64,000 bases of DNA, from contig OX442434.1 in the NCBI GenBank assembly GCA_949361645.1, forward strand, positions 6,462,008 through 6,526,007, written 5' to 3'. The notes beneath the pieces were generated by a model, which saw only the letters and a program-made list of their open reading frames with translations, was not told the DNA's origin and did not search any database. Below are positions 48,328 to 60,450 of the stretch, one piece after another. This stretch comes from Spongilla lacustris (lineage: Eukaryota > Porifera > Demospongiae > Spongillida > Spongillidae). The position numbers and the translations under genes were made by a program. The first letter of the stretch is position 1; the number at the start of each line of letters is the position of its first letter.

Positions 48328-50502
48328 AATACATTACGGTGGCCCGGTAGGTCGCGCACTAAGACAGTTGCGCCACGCACTACTTGAAGTTTGCACCGCG
48401 CACTAGTTGAGATTTGCACCGTGCACAGCGCACTAGTTGAGATTTGCACCGCGCACTAGTTGAGATTTGCACAGCGCACTAGTTGAGGTTTGCACAGCGC
48501 ACTAATTGAGGTTTGCACCCAGCACTAATTGAGGTTTGCACCCAGCACTAGTTGAGGTTTGCACAGCGCACTACAGTACCCGCTCGCTCCAGCGGTAATT
48601 ATCACCTTCGCTCCAGCGGAAAAATAATTATATTCACCTGGTACAGAAGAAACTGTTGGTGTACTCAGCCTACCCACCTGTGGTTGACTTCTCCCCTCTC
48701 TTGATAGAATTCACTGTTTATACGCGCCTTTGCTGTATACACAGCGCTTCGTAATCCGCCCTTTTCTAATATTTCATTTCCTTCTCTGCACCCCGCCTAC
48801 CTGTACTTCTTACTAGTACCTTCATTACATGTAAGATCGGACGCTACGTGTATGCAATACCTGCACGATCACTTCCTAGCCAGAATAAGAGCTCCAACCT
48901 AGCTTTGTTACCTTGGTGGAGGCAGGATGGACACAACCTGAGTACCCAACCCAAAGAAGGAAACTTTCACCATATAGTACACTGTTCCTTCTATTTTACC
49001 TCACGTGTTCACTTTCTTGATGATACACATGCACCCTTGTTCTCTTGGTTATGCACCTTAGTTGAGCATCTGATCATGTAACACCTCAGGTTGAGAGGAC
49101 CGGTGTAGATATGCATTGATAAGGACGTACCTGGAATATCAGTTTCGCTACATAGCCAATCATCTAAATTTGGAGCATTAAGGGATAGGTTGAGTACAGT
49201 TTTCCTAATCCCACCATACCACAATAACATGAGCACACCATTTTCTGCTATGTGAGGATGAAAAGCATGCACGACACAAGAAAAAAAAAGTACAGTGTGT
49301 GGAGTGATGATTTTCTTTATGCTCACATGCTCGTGCATTATGCAGCATGTCGATGGAAATGGTCATTTGGTATGACAAGTGTGTATGGTACCATACAAAT
49401 TGTAGCTGCAGCATTACATGTCAAAAATGGGACACCTGAAAATGCTTTCTATTTAGGACAGCTTTGCCAACCATACAGAACACAGATCAATTGCGTTCTG
49501 GTCACTGGCTCATTGAGGCAGATGGACATTGCGGACAAATGTCTGTGGAGTACGATCAGGTCAGGCTGGCTGCCACGGGGATCTAAGCTACATGTTGTGC
49601 TGCTTCTTTGTATATGTAGGAACCATACACACTTGTGCATATGCATCTGACTATGTACATCAACTAATCTAAAACAGTACAGTACATGTATATTGTATGC
49701 ACGATGGACATCTGGCTGTTAACATGCCCTTACCCCCTTTGCGGTGTGGAGAACCCTGCCAGTTTAGCTTCGGGTTTTGGTTATAAACATGCACGTGCCT
49801 ACTCTGTACAACATGGTTACCTCTTCACTTAAATTTGTATTACTTGAGCCAGTTAGTTTAGTGATTTCACTGTGCCACACTGTACACCTGTAATACAATA
49901 AGTTAAATATTAGCATTTGATAGTTGTCTCTTTACAAACACTCAGCATATGCAGAAACCAACCATCTCCACCAATTTGCTAAAGTACTGTCATGTCAGGT
50001 GGTAAATGAGCAAACTGCAAAGCACTGTTGGAGGATGCTATGAAATAGGTGTACGTGGATAGCACCAAACCTTTGCATTGGTAGTGTCTTCAAATGCACG
50101 GAGAATTGATTTCAAATGCTCATCTTTGCAATGAATTGCAGTGTAGGATGGTACTAACCAAGGTAAGAAAAACAGCTAGCCACCAATACCCAGTGTGTGC
50201 AATATAGTGTCTCATCCCACCGCGTGTAGGCAAAGCCCCGATATCTAACGTTGTCGTGTACGTTTAAATCTTCACTTGAACTAAATATAATCAGCATGAC
50301 AACAGTTCACGTGCGCTGTGGCTGGATCCCAGTGGCTAGCGCACGAAGCTTGAACTGTGGTCATGTTGAAGACGCCATACAGGGACGGCCGGACCACATA
50401 TTTATTCACTTGCCTCATACTTTCACACATATGATCCCAAAGCTCCACGACTGTAGGCAGAGTATGACTGTAGTTTCTGCTGCTGTAAATTCACAGGCAT
50501 GT

Positions 50503-50565
50503 AAAGGTGCTCATTCACTAGAAATCGGGACTCGAACCACGATATTCTAATGAATGAGCACCTTT
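50503..50565 (-). other. hairpin with tRNA-type B-box at palindrome centre
   Basis: In the unpaired centre of the 4.8 kb element, arms aaaggtgctcattcactag and near-complement enclose, on the minus strand, tcgtGGTTCGAGTCCCga. GGTTCGAGTCC fits the polymerase III B-box and tRNA T-loop consensus exactly. No A-box or cloverleaf is present, so it is not a tRNA gene. Confidence 0.6.
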
Positions 50566-52523
50566 TTATAATGTTTACAGCATGCGCGGCCGCTATGAGA
50601 CTGAAGTACGGGCAGTCGTACACACCGCACTTACAGTCGCAAAACGTTGGGATCATATGTGTGAAAGTATGAGGCAAGTGAATAAATGTATAGTCTATTA
50701 GTGCACGTGTCTTCAACGTGACCACAGTTCAAGCTTCGTGAGCTAGCCACAGGGATCCAGCCACTGCGCACGTGAACTGTTGTCATGCTGATTATATTTA
50801 GTTCAAGTGAAGATTTAAACGTACATGACAACGTTATCGGGGCTTTGCCTACACGCGGTGGGATGAGACACTATATTGCACACACTGGGTATTGGTGGCT
50901 AGCTGTTTTTCTTACCTTGGTTAGTACCATCCTACACTGCAATTCATTGCAAAGATGAGCATTTGAAATCAATTCTCCGTGCATTTGAAGACACTACCAA
51001 TGCAAAGGTTTGGTGCTATCCACGTATACACCTATTTCATAGCATCCTTCAACAATGCTTTGCAGTTTGCTCATTTACCACCTGACATGACAGTACTTTA
51101 GCAAATTGGTGGAGATGGTTGGTTTCTGCATATCCTGAGTGTTTGTAAAGAGACAACTATCAAATGCTAATATTTAACTTATTGTATTACAGGTGTACAG
51201 TGTGGCACAGTGAAATCAAAAGGCTGAACTAAACTAACTGGCTCAAGTAATACAAATTTAAGTGAAGAGGTAACCATGTTGTACAGAGTAGGCACGTGCA
51301 TGTTTATAACCAAAACCCGAAGCTAAACTGGCAGGGTTCTCCACACCGCAAAGGGGGTAAGGGCATGTTAACAGCCAGATGTCCATCGTGCATACAATAT
51401 ACATGTACTGTACTGTTTTAGATTAGTTGATGTACATGGTCAGATGCATATGCACAAGTGTGTATGGTTCCTACACATACAAAGAAGCAGCACAACATGT
51501 AGCTTAGATCCCCGTGGCAGCCAGCCTGACCTGATCGTACTCCACAGACATTTGTCCGCAACGTCCATCTGCCTCAATGAGCCAGAGACCTGAACGCAAT
51601 TGATCTGTGTTCCGTATGAATGGTTGGCAAAGCTGTCCTAAATAGAAAGCATTTTCAGGTATCCCATTTTTGACATGTAATGCTGCAGCTACAATTTGTA
51701 TGGTACCATACACACTTGTCATACCAAATGACCATTTCCATCGACATGCTGCATAATGCACGAGCATGTGGGCATAAAGAAAATCATCACTCCACACACT
51801 GTACTTTTTTTTTTCTTGTGTCGTGCATGCTTTTCATCCTCACATAGCAGAAAATGGTGTGCTCATGTTATTGTGGTATGGTGGGATTAGGAAAACTGTA
51901 CTCAACCTATCCCTTAATGCTCCAAATTTAGATGATTGGCTATGTAGCGAAACTGATATTCCAGGTACGTCCTTATCAATGCATACCTACACCGGTCCTC
52001 TCAACCTGAGGTGTTACATGATCAGATGCTCAACTAAGGTGCATAACCAAGAGAACAAGGGTGCATGTGTATCATCAAGAAAGTGAACACGTGAGGTAAA
52101 ATAGAAGGAACAGTGTACTGTATGGTGAAAGTTTCCTTCTTTGGATTGGGTACTCAGGTTGTGTCCATCCTGCCTCCACCAAGGTAACAAAGCTAGGTTG
52201 GAGCTCTTATTCTGGCTAGGAAGTGATCGTGCAGGTATTGCATACACGTAGCGTCCGATCTTACATGTAATGAAGGTACTAGTAAGAAGTACAGGTAGGC
52301 GGGGTGCAGAGAAGGAAATGAAATATTAGAAAAGGGTGGATTACGAAGCGCTGTGTATACAGCAAAGGCGCGTATAAACAGTGAATTCCATCAAGAGAGG
52401 GGAGAAGTCAACCACAGGTGGGTAGGCTGAGTACACCAACAGTTTCTTCTGTACCAGGTGAATATAATTATTTTTCCGCTGGAGCGAAGGTGATAATTAC
52501 CGCTGGAGCGAGCGGGTACTGTA

Positions 52524-52910
52524 TGCAAACTATGGGATGGCGAATTGTTTGGTTACGTCACTATCTATTAAAGCAGCTATTAACAAACAGTTCGAAGTTC
52601 TAATGTTCTCATGCTGCACCGAAACGATCCAGAGGTCTTTTGTTGCCTCCAATATACTAGTTGGGCGTAGCCTGACCTTCGCGTTTTAGCGGAAGGTCGG
52701 GTATCTAATCAAGCCTATACCAGGTAATCATACCCGACCTTCCGCCAAAACGCGAAGGGCAGGCTACGCCCAAATAGTATATTGGAGGCAACAAAAGACT
52801 TCTGGATCGTTTCGGTGCAGCATGAGAACATTAGAACTTCGAACTGTTTGTTAATGGCCGCTTTAATAGATAGTGACGTAACCAAACAATTCGCCATCCC
52901 ATAGTTTGCA
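52524..52910. mobile_element. 387-base palindromic insertion between TA dinucleotides
   Basis: Tips tgcaaactatgggatggcg and complement, arms of about 185 bases, and TA on each side. The corresponding site in the opposite arm of the host palindrome (gtactgtagtgcgc read in reverse, near 48570) lacks the insert, so the insertion came after arm formation or was not copied. TA target use is typical of Tc1/mariner-type elements. Confidence 0.85.
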
Positions 52911-53236
52911 TATATCAGTGCGCAGGGCAAATCTCGACTATTGCGCTGTGCAAACCTCAACTAGTGCTGGGTGCAAACCTCAACTAGTGCGCTGTGCAAA
53001 TCTCAACTAGTGCGCTGTGCACGGTGCAAATCTCAACTAGTGCGCGGTGCAAACTTCAAGTAGTGCGTGGCGCAACTGTCTTAGTGCGCGACCTACCGGG
53101 CCACCGTAAATACATAATAACACACCATCCGCTTCATGAATAATGCGCACCACCTCATAAATAGCTATCGAATCCCACCACAAATGCCGATCGACGGATC
53201 TCTGCATAATATGTGGGTGCAAACAGGGTTGCCGAA

Positions 53237-53305
53237 AGTCAGGCCGGGGTCCGGCCTGTGACCGGCCGGCCTGACAGCCCCGGCCTGCCAGGCCGGCCTG
53301 CCAGG
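53237..53305. repeat. GC-rich ccggcctg cluster
   Basis: At least six copies of ggcctg or its complement within 70 bases, forming overlapping short palindromes such as ggccggcc. It immediately precedes the hAT remnant and is far richer in GC than its surroundings. Confidence 0.7.
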
Positions 53306-53485
53306 TCGGATAAATTGATGTTATTAAACAATTTATTAAATATTCATACTTCTTCAGCTCCATCCGAGCGGGTGTTTTCGCGAGCTAAGCTGATTCAACA
53401 GCGCCAGAGATGGAACCTTCTCCCTCAACGTTTGGAGGCGTGTGTCATGCTGAAGCACAATGCATGGTTAATTACAAGTATTTAG
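53306..53485 (+). pseudogene. hAT transposase C-terminal dimerisation remnant
   Basis: The open frame contains HTSSAPSERVFSRAKLIQQ, then RQRWNLLPQRLEACVMLKHN and a stop. SAPSERVFS followed by R-LLP-R-E and LKHN is the hallmark of the hAT dimerisation region at the C-terminus of hAT transposases. Only this last domain remains; the catalytic DDE core is absent. It starts 190 bases outside the 4.8 kb palindrome. Confidence 0.8.
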
Positions 53486-53547
53486 ATAGCAAGCGCGCTG
53501 TTTGCATCACTGCATGTTATATGTATCTCAGACTCAGTTTCTGTATC

Positions 53548-54003
53548 TGTAGGAGTAATCAAATCGCTTCAAATTCGGTTTGTAGGTGGAGAGGTCCTAT
53601 ACCTATTGATTTGTTCTGTTCGTTAATTTTTATGCCATCCATTACGGAGATATAGTGGAGCAAACTACGTACGTGCACATTTTCCCGCTCGATTCGCGCC
53701 GATGATTTGGGCAAATCGCGTCCCGCTCAAAGTATGGGAGGTGGTGATTATATCATTGCCGCGTATCGAGCGGCACGTATAGTTTGTTCAACTATATCTC
53801 CGTAACGGATGGCATAAAAATTCGATAGGCATAGGACCTCTCTATCTACAAATCGAATTTGAAGCGATTTTATTACTCCTACAGAAAGTTATGTTGGGTT
53901 TGAACCTGGTGGGGGTACTGAGGAAGTGCAAGACACAAAAATATATTTTACCATAGGGCAATGGTGTAGTATGAAGTGTTGAAAATAGGAAGTCGATATA
54001 GCC
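53548..54003. mobile_element. shortened copy of the 20471-type palindromic element
   Basis: Left part ggagtaatcaaatcgcttc and its complement near 53858-53882, plus shared inner sequence gttctgttcgttaattttt and ccgtaacggatggcataa, match the 810-base element. The outer left part is missing, so the right arm is longer. Confidence 0.85.
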
Positions 54004-54477
54004 CATATGGAGAAATGGCCCATACATAGGCGGTCATCTTGCTTTTTTTTTCCAATTGAATTTTAAACACATTTATAATTTACGATAAATCAAACTGATT
54101 GTTAATCTGTGCTTTATAAGATTATACCATGAACCGTTCGTAAAATAAAATCAAGACAAGAATTTAATTTCTACCGCTCTTAAACGAAGTAGTCATTGCG
54201 TAATACCTTGCGTCATCTAGGAATAAAAGTTACAATTATTAAAATTATGTCGGGTAACTATTAGATAACTCAAAGAATTACAATTATAATATGAATTGTA
54301 ACGATACACAAACTATGTAGAGCCAGAGATGTGGAGCGCATCAATTAGGCATGCAGGGCGGCCCTTCATGATTTCATCTTCCGAGACGCAGGTGTTTTGG
54401 TGAGTATACTATGTGAATTTAGTAGGGTAGCGTAGGGTATGTTCGGTAGCATATCTTCGATGCAGTGAAGGAGGAGA
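54004..54477. other. no firm gene; possible first exon
   Basis: AT-rich. At 54369 an ATG (MISSSETQV) is followed by GT sites at 54393 and 54404 that could be donors for the coiled-coil-like exons beyond the minisatellite. Not provable here. Confidence 0.3.
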
Positions 54478-55125
54478 TATGGCCTTCTCCCTATACTACT
54501 GGCCTTCTCCGTATACAACCCCTATAATGGTGGGCTTCTTATACTGTTGGCCTTCTTCCTATGCTATTGGACTGGTGGCCTTCTCCCTATTTCATGTTGG
54601 CCTTTTCCCTATAGGCTATACTGTTGGCTTTCTCGCTATACTGTTGGCCTTCTCCCTATATTGTTGGCTTTCTCCCTATACTGTTGGCCTTCTCCCTATA
54701 CTGCATGTTGGCCTTCTCCCTATACTGTTGGCCTTCTCCCTATACTGTTGGCCTTCTCCCTATACTGTTGGCCTTCTCCCTATACTGTTGGCCTTCTCCC
54801 TATACTGTTGGCCTTCTCCCTATACTGTTGGCCTTCTCCCTATACTGTTGGCCTTCTCCCTATACTGTTGGCCTTCTCCCTATACTGTTGGCCTTCTCCC
54901 TATACTGTTGGCCTTCTCCCTATATTGTTGGCCTTCTCCCTATACTGTTGGCCTTCTCCCTATACTGTTGGCCTTCTCCCTATACTGTTGGCCTTCTCCC
55001 TATATTGTTGGCTTTCTCCCTATACTGTTGGCCTTCTCCCTATACTGTTGGCCTTCTCCCTATACTGTTGGCCTTTTCCCTATACTGTTGGCCTTTTCCC
55101 TATACTGTTGGCCTTCTCCCTATAG
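54478..55125. repeat. 20-base minisatellite
   Basis: About 31 copies of tactgttggccttctcccta, homogeneous in the middle (54721-54900). Hydrophobic frames in all phases are artefacts. Confidence 0.97.
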
Positions 55126-55128
55126 TGT

Positions 55129-55650
55129 TGGAAGAGCTTGCAGAGCAAGATGGAACATGCAGAATACAAAGGTACTGTAGAACACTTATGTACATGTAAC
55201 TCATGTACACTGTACATGTATAACATGTGACTCATGTACATGTATATTACATTGTATGCACATGTACATGTATTGAATTGTGCATGTACTGCATACATAT
55301 GTGCATATGTGCACTGGACATGTACATGTACATGTTTTTTGTACACACTGTTTGTTTGTCTTACAGTGTATATAATGTGCAAAATACATGTAATATGTGT
55401 TGTGCAGTGACTATTCATGTACTTGTTGCAGTCTTCACAGCTGGAGAAGTGTGTTGAGGAGTCATCATCCGTCCTTGAATTCCCAGCTGAAGGGGTCATC
55501 ATCCTAATGTCAGCTCCTGCAGTTCCAGCTGACTGAGTTGGAGGGCAAGATGGCTCAGGCAGTGAGCACAGCTGTGGAGCCTGCAGGGGAAGGCTAGGAC
55601 TGCCAGCTCCAATGAGAGGCTTGCCACAGCTAGAGTGGGCCTTGCACGAG
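55129..55650 (+). pseudogene. coiled-coil-like exon fragments, disrupted
   Basis: Three open pieces suggest exons of one helical protein: LEELAEQDGTCRIQ (about 55129-55178, followed by gtactg), SSQLEKCVEESSSVLEF after an AG at about 55430, and FQLTELEGKMAQAVSTAVE after an AG near 55518. ERLATARVGLAR precedes a gtacat at 55650. Stops and phase changes separate them. The family is not recognised; a degraded gene or wrong junctions are equally possible. Confidence 0.3.
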
Positions 55651-55815
55651 GTACATGATGCATGCTAATCATGCATGTGTGCATGTACATATACATGTAT
55701 GAATTACATGCAGTACGTTTAATGGCCACTGTTTTGTCGTTGCAGAGCTCTACATTGTACATGTACAGGTGCATGTATTTATAATGTATGTACATGTACA
55801 TGTACTATGCACAGG
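55190..55815. repeat. acatgt-rich low-complexity sequence
   Basis: Frequent tacatgtacatgta runs, mostly at 55190-55400 and 55680-55815. The same self-complementary hexamer is scattered across the window. Confidence 0.7.
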
Positions 55816-55895
55816 TACACATGCGCAGATATATATATATATATGGAACGTTCTATGAGATTTTGATGCTTGTGAATTTTATATATATAGCATCC

Positions 55896-56217
55896 AATTC
55901 AAAGCGCTATATCTTCAAAAGGGTTTGCACTATTGACTTCCTATTTTCAGCACTTCATACTACACCATTTCTCTATGCTAAAATATATTTTGGGGTCTTG
56001 CACTTACTCCGTGCCAGGATTGCAACGTCCGATACCACACCGGGTTCAAACCCGACATAACTTTAGGTAGGAGTAATCAAATCGCTTCAAATTCGGTTTG
56101 TAGGTAGAGAGGTCCTATACCTATTGATTTGTTCTGTTCGTTAATTTTCATACAAACCGTTACGGAGAAACAGCTGTGCAAAGTAAGTACACGTTTCCCG
56201 CTCGAATCGCGCCTTTA
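55896..56217. mobile_element. single arm of the 20471-type palindromic element
   Basis: Matches one half of the 810-base element (ttggggtcttgcacttac, then caccgggttcaaacccg, then ggagtaatcaaatcgcttc and ttctgttcgttaatttt). The complementary half is absent. It lies 150 bases upstream of the membrane-anchor exon. Confidence 0.85.
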
Positions 56218-56367
56218 TATGTACACGGAACAGTTTCCATTCTCCGGAGCGCATGAATATTCAACTATTTCTATAGGGCGTGATAACCACACCTATAAGG
56301 TCACCAAACAAACGGGCGGCTGAATTGTAGTGCTTGTTACGGTTGTTTTTCGGTGTAGATAAACGAT

Positions 56368-56554
56368 ATGGTGACGTATAACACGAGTGAAGGCGAGCTC
56401 GTCGAGTCACTGAATCAGTCGGCGGATGAGTTCGAACTGTACGAATACGACGATCGATATTCAAGCTCGATACATTGGACGAGGATGGAGAGATTGAGAA
56501 AAGTAGCGATGGCGGTCGTACCACTGACGTTGGTGGTTGTATTAGTGATAGGGA
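56368..56554 (+). CDS. first exon of a putative type II membrane protein
   Basis: The ATG opens an acidic segment MVTYNTSEGELVESLNQ, then EFELYEYDDRYSSS, a basic stretch MERLRK and an 18-20 residue hydrophobic segment VAMAVVPLTLVVVLVIG, followed by a gtgagc donor at 56555. Basic residues before the anchor fit an N-terminus inside the cell. The design resembles exon 1 of the TNF-like ligands, but no domain is seen to prove a relation. All sequence downstream to the window end is satellite, so later exons would lie beyond it or are lost. Confidence 0.5.
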
Positions 56555-56559
56555 GTGAG

Positions 56560-59500
56560 CAGCCCCTGAATTACCAAAAGAGCCACCAGCCCCACCCCCA
56601 CATAGCCAGGGGCTAATGGGGCTAGGCCCTTCACTACAAGTTCGCTCAGCAGCCCTGGGGCCAAAGAGGCCATCCCCACACAGCAGAACCACAAGCCCCC
56701 TCACTGCAAGTGCACACTATATACCTTTGGAACCATTATGCCTCATGCTGCAATTTAAATTAATGGCCTCACATTCCAAATAGTGGAGCCATCAAGTGGA
56801 ATTAACAGGCCCCATAATTCCAGCAAGGGAGCCACCAGCTAACCTGGCCAATGGAGCTAACATCCACAATGCCAGTGGAGACACCAGCCCTCTCGCAGAT
56901 AGATCATCAGACACCCACACTGCCAGCAGGGATGTGGCCCCCACAATAATGCCAGTGGAGATGCCAGCCCTCAGGCTGCAAATGGAATCAGCATCCCCAA
57001 CAATTTCAGGGGAGCAATGAACTACATGTACCAACAACACGTGATGACCTCACTAACAGATCAATCATTAACCCTCACTCCGCAAGTGGTCTTAACAGGC
57101 TCCACACATTGGGACCAACCCCCCCCCCCCCCCCCCCCCCCCCACTATCTTTCTTTCAATACAGGTTGAGTCAACTGGGATCCCCCACACAGTAGAACCA
57201 CCAGCCCCCTCACCGCAAGCTCATGAACAATACCAGTGGAACCTGTAAAGTCTACACTGCAACTGAACTTCATAAATAAAGCCTCACACTGCAGCCAGCA
57301 GCCCATGGAACCATTCTTACAGAACACCCTCAGCTACCCAGGGCCAATGGGGTAGCCTCCACAAAGTCAGTGAAGATGCCACCCCAAGTTGAGTCAGCAG
57401 CCCCCACACAAACAAGGGCCAATAGGGCCAGCCCCACACAGTACAACCACCAGCCCCTCTCTGCTCACTTCAAATAGAGCCACTAGACCCTCTACCAGTA
57501 CACACTGCAAGTCCAGACGGCAGGCCACATGAGTGGAGCCCTCTCACCGATGGAGCCCAGCAAGGAAGTACCAGCTGCCACACAACCAGTGGTTAATCGA
57601 GCCCCCAGAATAATGCCAGTGGAGAAACCAGCCCTCGCACTGCAAGTGGATTCAGCAACCCCAAAAATTTCAGGGGTACATGTAAATGTACTTGAGGGGG
57701 AAAAGAAAACCACACATGCCCTCTTCAAACACTACAACAGAACAAGTGGAACTTTAAGCCCTCATAGTTAATACGTAGCAGTCCCCACAGCCCCCCCCCC
57801 CCCCCCCCCCCCCCTACTACCTGTCCTACATGTACAATGAAAGAGGGGCCAATCAGCCAATGGGACAGTACAACCACCAACCCTCTTCATTAGTCAGGGA
57901 ACATGTACCAAGAACACATGCCGTCACTACAAGTTGAACCTCAATGCAAGTGGACTTAACAGGCCCACCACACACTGGTGCCAGCCCTCCCCCCCCCTCA
58001 GCCCCCCTCTGCTCACTACGTGTCCTTCACTGCAAGTTGCGTCAGCTGTCCATGAGCCAATGGGGGCCATAGAACTACCACTCCGCCTCACTGCAATCAC
58101 ACACTACCTTTGGAACCAACCATTAACCCCCATACTGCAAGTGAACTCAATACTGCAAAACCTGACCCCCACACTGCCAGCAAGGGAGCACCAGCTGTCA
58201 CACAACCAGAGTGTCAATGTGGCCCCCACTTAATGCCAGTGGAGAAGGCAGCCCTCACACTGGAAATGGAGTCAGTAGCCCCAACAATTTCAGGGGACAT
58301 GTGCATGTACGCACATGTACCAATGGAATAACACATGTCCCACCAATGGAACCATGCAGTGGAACTTTTAGCCCTCACAATAAGTAGACTTATTACTTAG
58401 CAGCCCCCACAACCTGTCTTTCACTGAAAGAGGGGGCTAATGGGACCATCACCACACAGTACAACTACCAGCCTTCCTCATTGCAAGCCAATGGAACCTC
58501 TGCTCAAACATTGGAGCTACCAGTCTTCCCACAAATAGAGCTATCATACCCCCACACTGCTAGCAGAAATGTGGCCCGCACAATAATGCCAATGGAGATG
58601 CCAGCCCTCAGGCTGCAAATGGAATCAGCATCCCCAACAATTTCAGGGGAGCAATGAACTACATGTACCAACAACACGTGATGACCTCACTACCAGATCA
58701 ATCATTAACCCTCACTCTGCAAGTGGTCTTAACAGGCTCCACACATTGGGACCAACCCCCCCCCCCCCCCCCCCCCCCCACTATCTTCACTATCTTTCTT
58801 TCAATACAAGTTGAGTCAACTGGGATCCCCCACACAGTAGAACCACCAGCCCCCTCACCGCAAGCTCATGAACAATACCAGTGGAACCTGTAAAGTCTAC
58901 ACTGCAACTGAACTTAATAAATAAAGCCTCACACTGCAGCCAGCAGCCCATGGAACCATTCTTACAGAACACCCTCAGCTACCCAGGGCCAATGGGGTAG
59001 CCTCCACAAAGTCAGTGAAGATGCCACCCCAAGTTGAGTCAGCAGCCCCCACACAAACAAGGGCCAATAGGGCCAGCCCCACACAGTACAATCACCAGCC
59101 CCTCTCTGCTCACTTCAAATAGAGCCACTAGACCCTCTACCAGTACACACTGCAAGTCCAGACGGCAGGCCACATGAGTGGAGCCCTCTCACCGATGGAG
59201 CCCAGCAAGGAAGTACCAGCTGCCACACAACCAGTGGTTAATCGAGCCCCCAGAATAATGCCAGTGGAGAAACCAGCCCTCGCACTGCAAGTGGATTCAG
59301 CAACCCCAAAAATTTCAGGGGTACATGTAAATGTACTTGAGGGGGAAAAGAAAACCACACATGCCCTCTTCAAACACTACAACAGAACAAGTGGAACTTT
59401 AAGCCCTCATAGTTAATACGTAGCAGTCCCCACAGCCCCCCCCACCCCCCCCTCCCACCCCCGCTACTACCTGTCCTACATGTACAATGAAAGAGGGGCC

Positions 59501-60450
59501 AATCAGCCAATGGAACAGTACAACCACCAACCCTCTTCATTAGTCAGGGAACATGTACCAAGAACACATGCCGTCACTACAAGTTGAACCACAATGCAAG
59601 TGGACTTAACAGGCCCACCACACACTGGTGCCAGCCCTCGCCCCTCCTCCCCCCCCCTCAGCCCCCCTCTGCTCACTACGTGTCCTTCACTGCAAGTTGC
59701 GTCAGCTGTCCATGAGCCAATGGGGGCCATAGAACTACCACTCCGCCTCACTGCAATCACACACTACCTTTGGAACCAACCATTAACCCCCATACTGCAA
59801 GTGAACTCAATACTGCAAAACCTGACCCCCACACTGCCAGCAAGGGAGCACCAGCTGTCACACAACCAGAGTGTCAATGTGGCCCCCACTTAATGCCAGT
59901 GGAGAAGGCAGCCCTCACACTGTAAATTGAGTCAGTAGCCCCATGCAGCAATTTCAGGCGACATGTGCACGTATACACATGTACCAATGGAATCACACAT
60001 GCCCCCTTCAAACACTACCAATGGAACCAGTGGAACGTTTAGCCCTCACAGCAAGTGGACTTATTCCTTAGCAGCCTCCACAGCGCCCACCCTCACCCCC
60101 CCACTACCTGTCCTTCACTGAAAGAGGGGGCTAATGGGACCATCACCACACAGTACAACTACCAGCCTTCCTCATTGCAAGTCAATGGAACCATTAACTC
60201 CCAAGCTGCAATTGAACTTAGTAACCTCACACTGCAAGTCCAGTCAAAAGCGCTGCACAACCAGTGGAGCCACCAGCCCTTCCACATGTAGTGTTATCAA
60301 ACCGTTCACTGCCAGCCGTCAATGGAGCCCCCATAATAATGCCCATACTCTACAAATGGTTCCCCTTCATGTGTGGGTTACACTGGTAGTGAGGAGGCTG
60401 GTGACTTTGCTGACAGTGTGGGGTCTGCTAACTTCACTTGGGAAGGTGTG
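56560..60450 (+). repeat. complex satellite, two direct units of about 1.64 kb
   Basis: Built from degenerate 20-40 base motifs such as ccagtggagccaccagcccc and cactgcaagtgga. A higher-order period of 1637-1660 bases is clear: matching landmarks at 57004 and 58641, 57529 and 59174, and 57934 and 59594. Poly-C runs (57120-57142, 57790-57813, 58757-58778) vary between units. Frames are Pro/Thr-rich artefacts of the repeat. Confidence 0.93.

Larger units (their letters stand above)
48335..53108. mobile_element. 4.8 kb palindromic element with 7-base target duplication
   Basis: Tips tacggtggcccggtaggtcg and complement, flanked by aatacat at 48328-48334 and 53109-53115. The left arm (to about 50460) and right arm (from about 50630) are nearly identical over roughly 2.1 kb; a shared 77-residue frame differs at two positions. 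Subterminal 23-base repeats (gcgcactagttgaggtttgc) lie at 48385-48570 and 52925-53060. Frames inside the arms (for example DDFLYAHMLVHYAACRWKW near 49310-49370) are mirrored but not recognised as protein. The right arm carries a further palindromic insertion (52524-52910). The tips match the element at 36815-38808. No transposase is seen. Confidence 0.9.

Noticed and set aside
50503..50565. tRNA gene
   Set aside because: Only a B-box-like T-arm is present; there is no A-box, anticodon arm or cloverleaf.
49009..52247. Mirrored frames in the arms of the 4.8 kb palindrome as host genes
   Set aside because: They duplicate because of the palindrome, overlap on both strands and match no family I know; kept only as part of the element.
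54478..55199. Hydrophobic multi-pass-like frames of 190-230 codons
   Set aside because: They arise from the 20-base minisatellite in all three phases, so the apparent membrane segments are artefacts.
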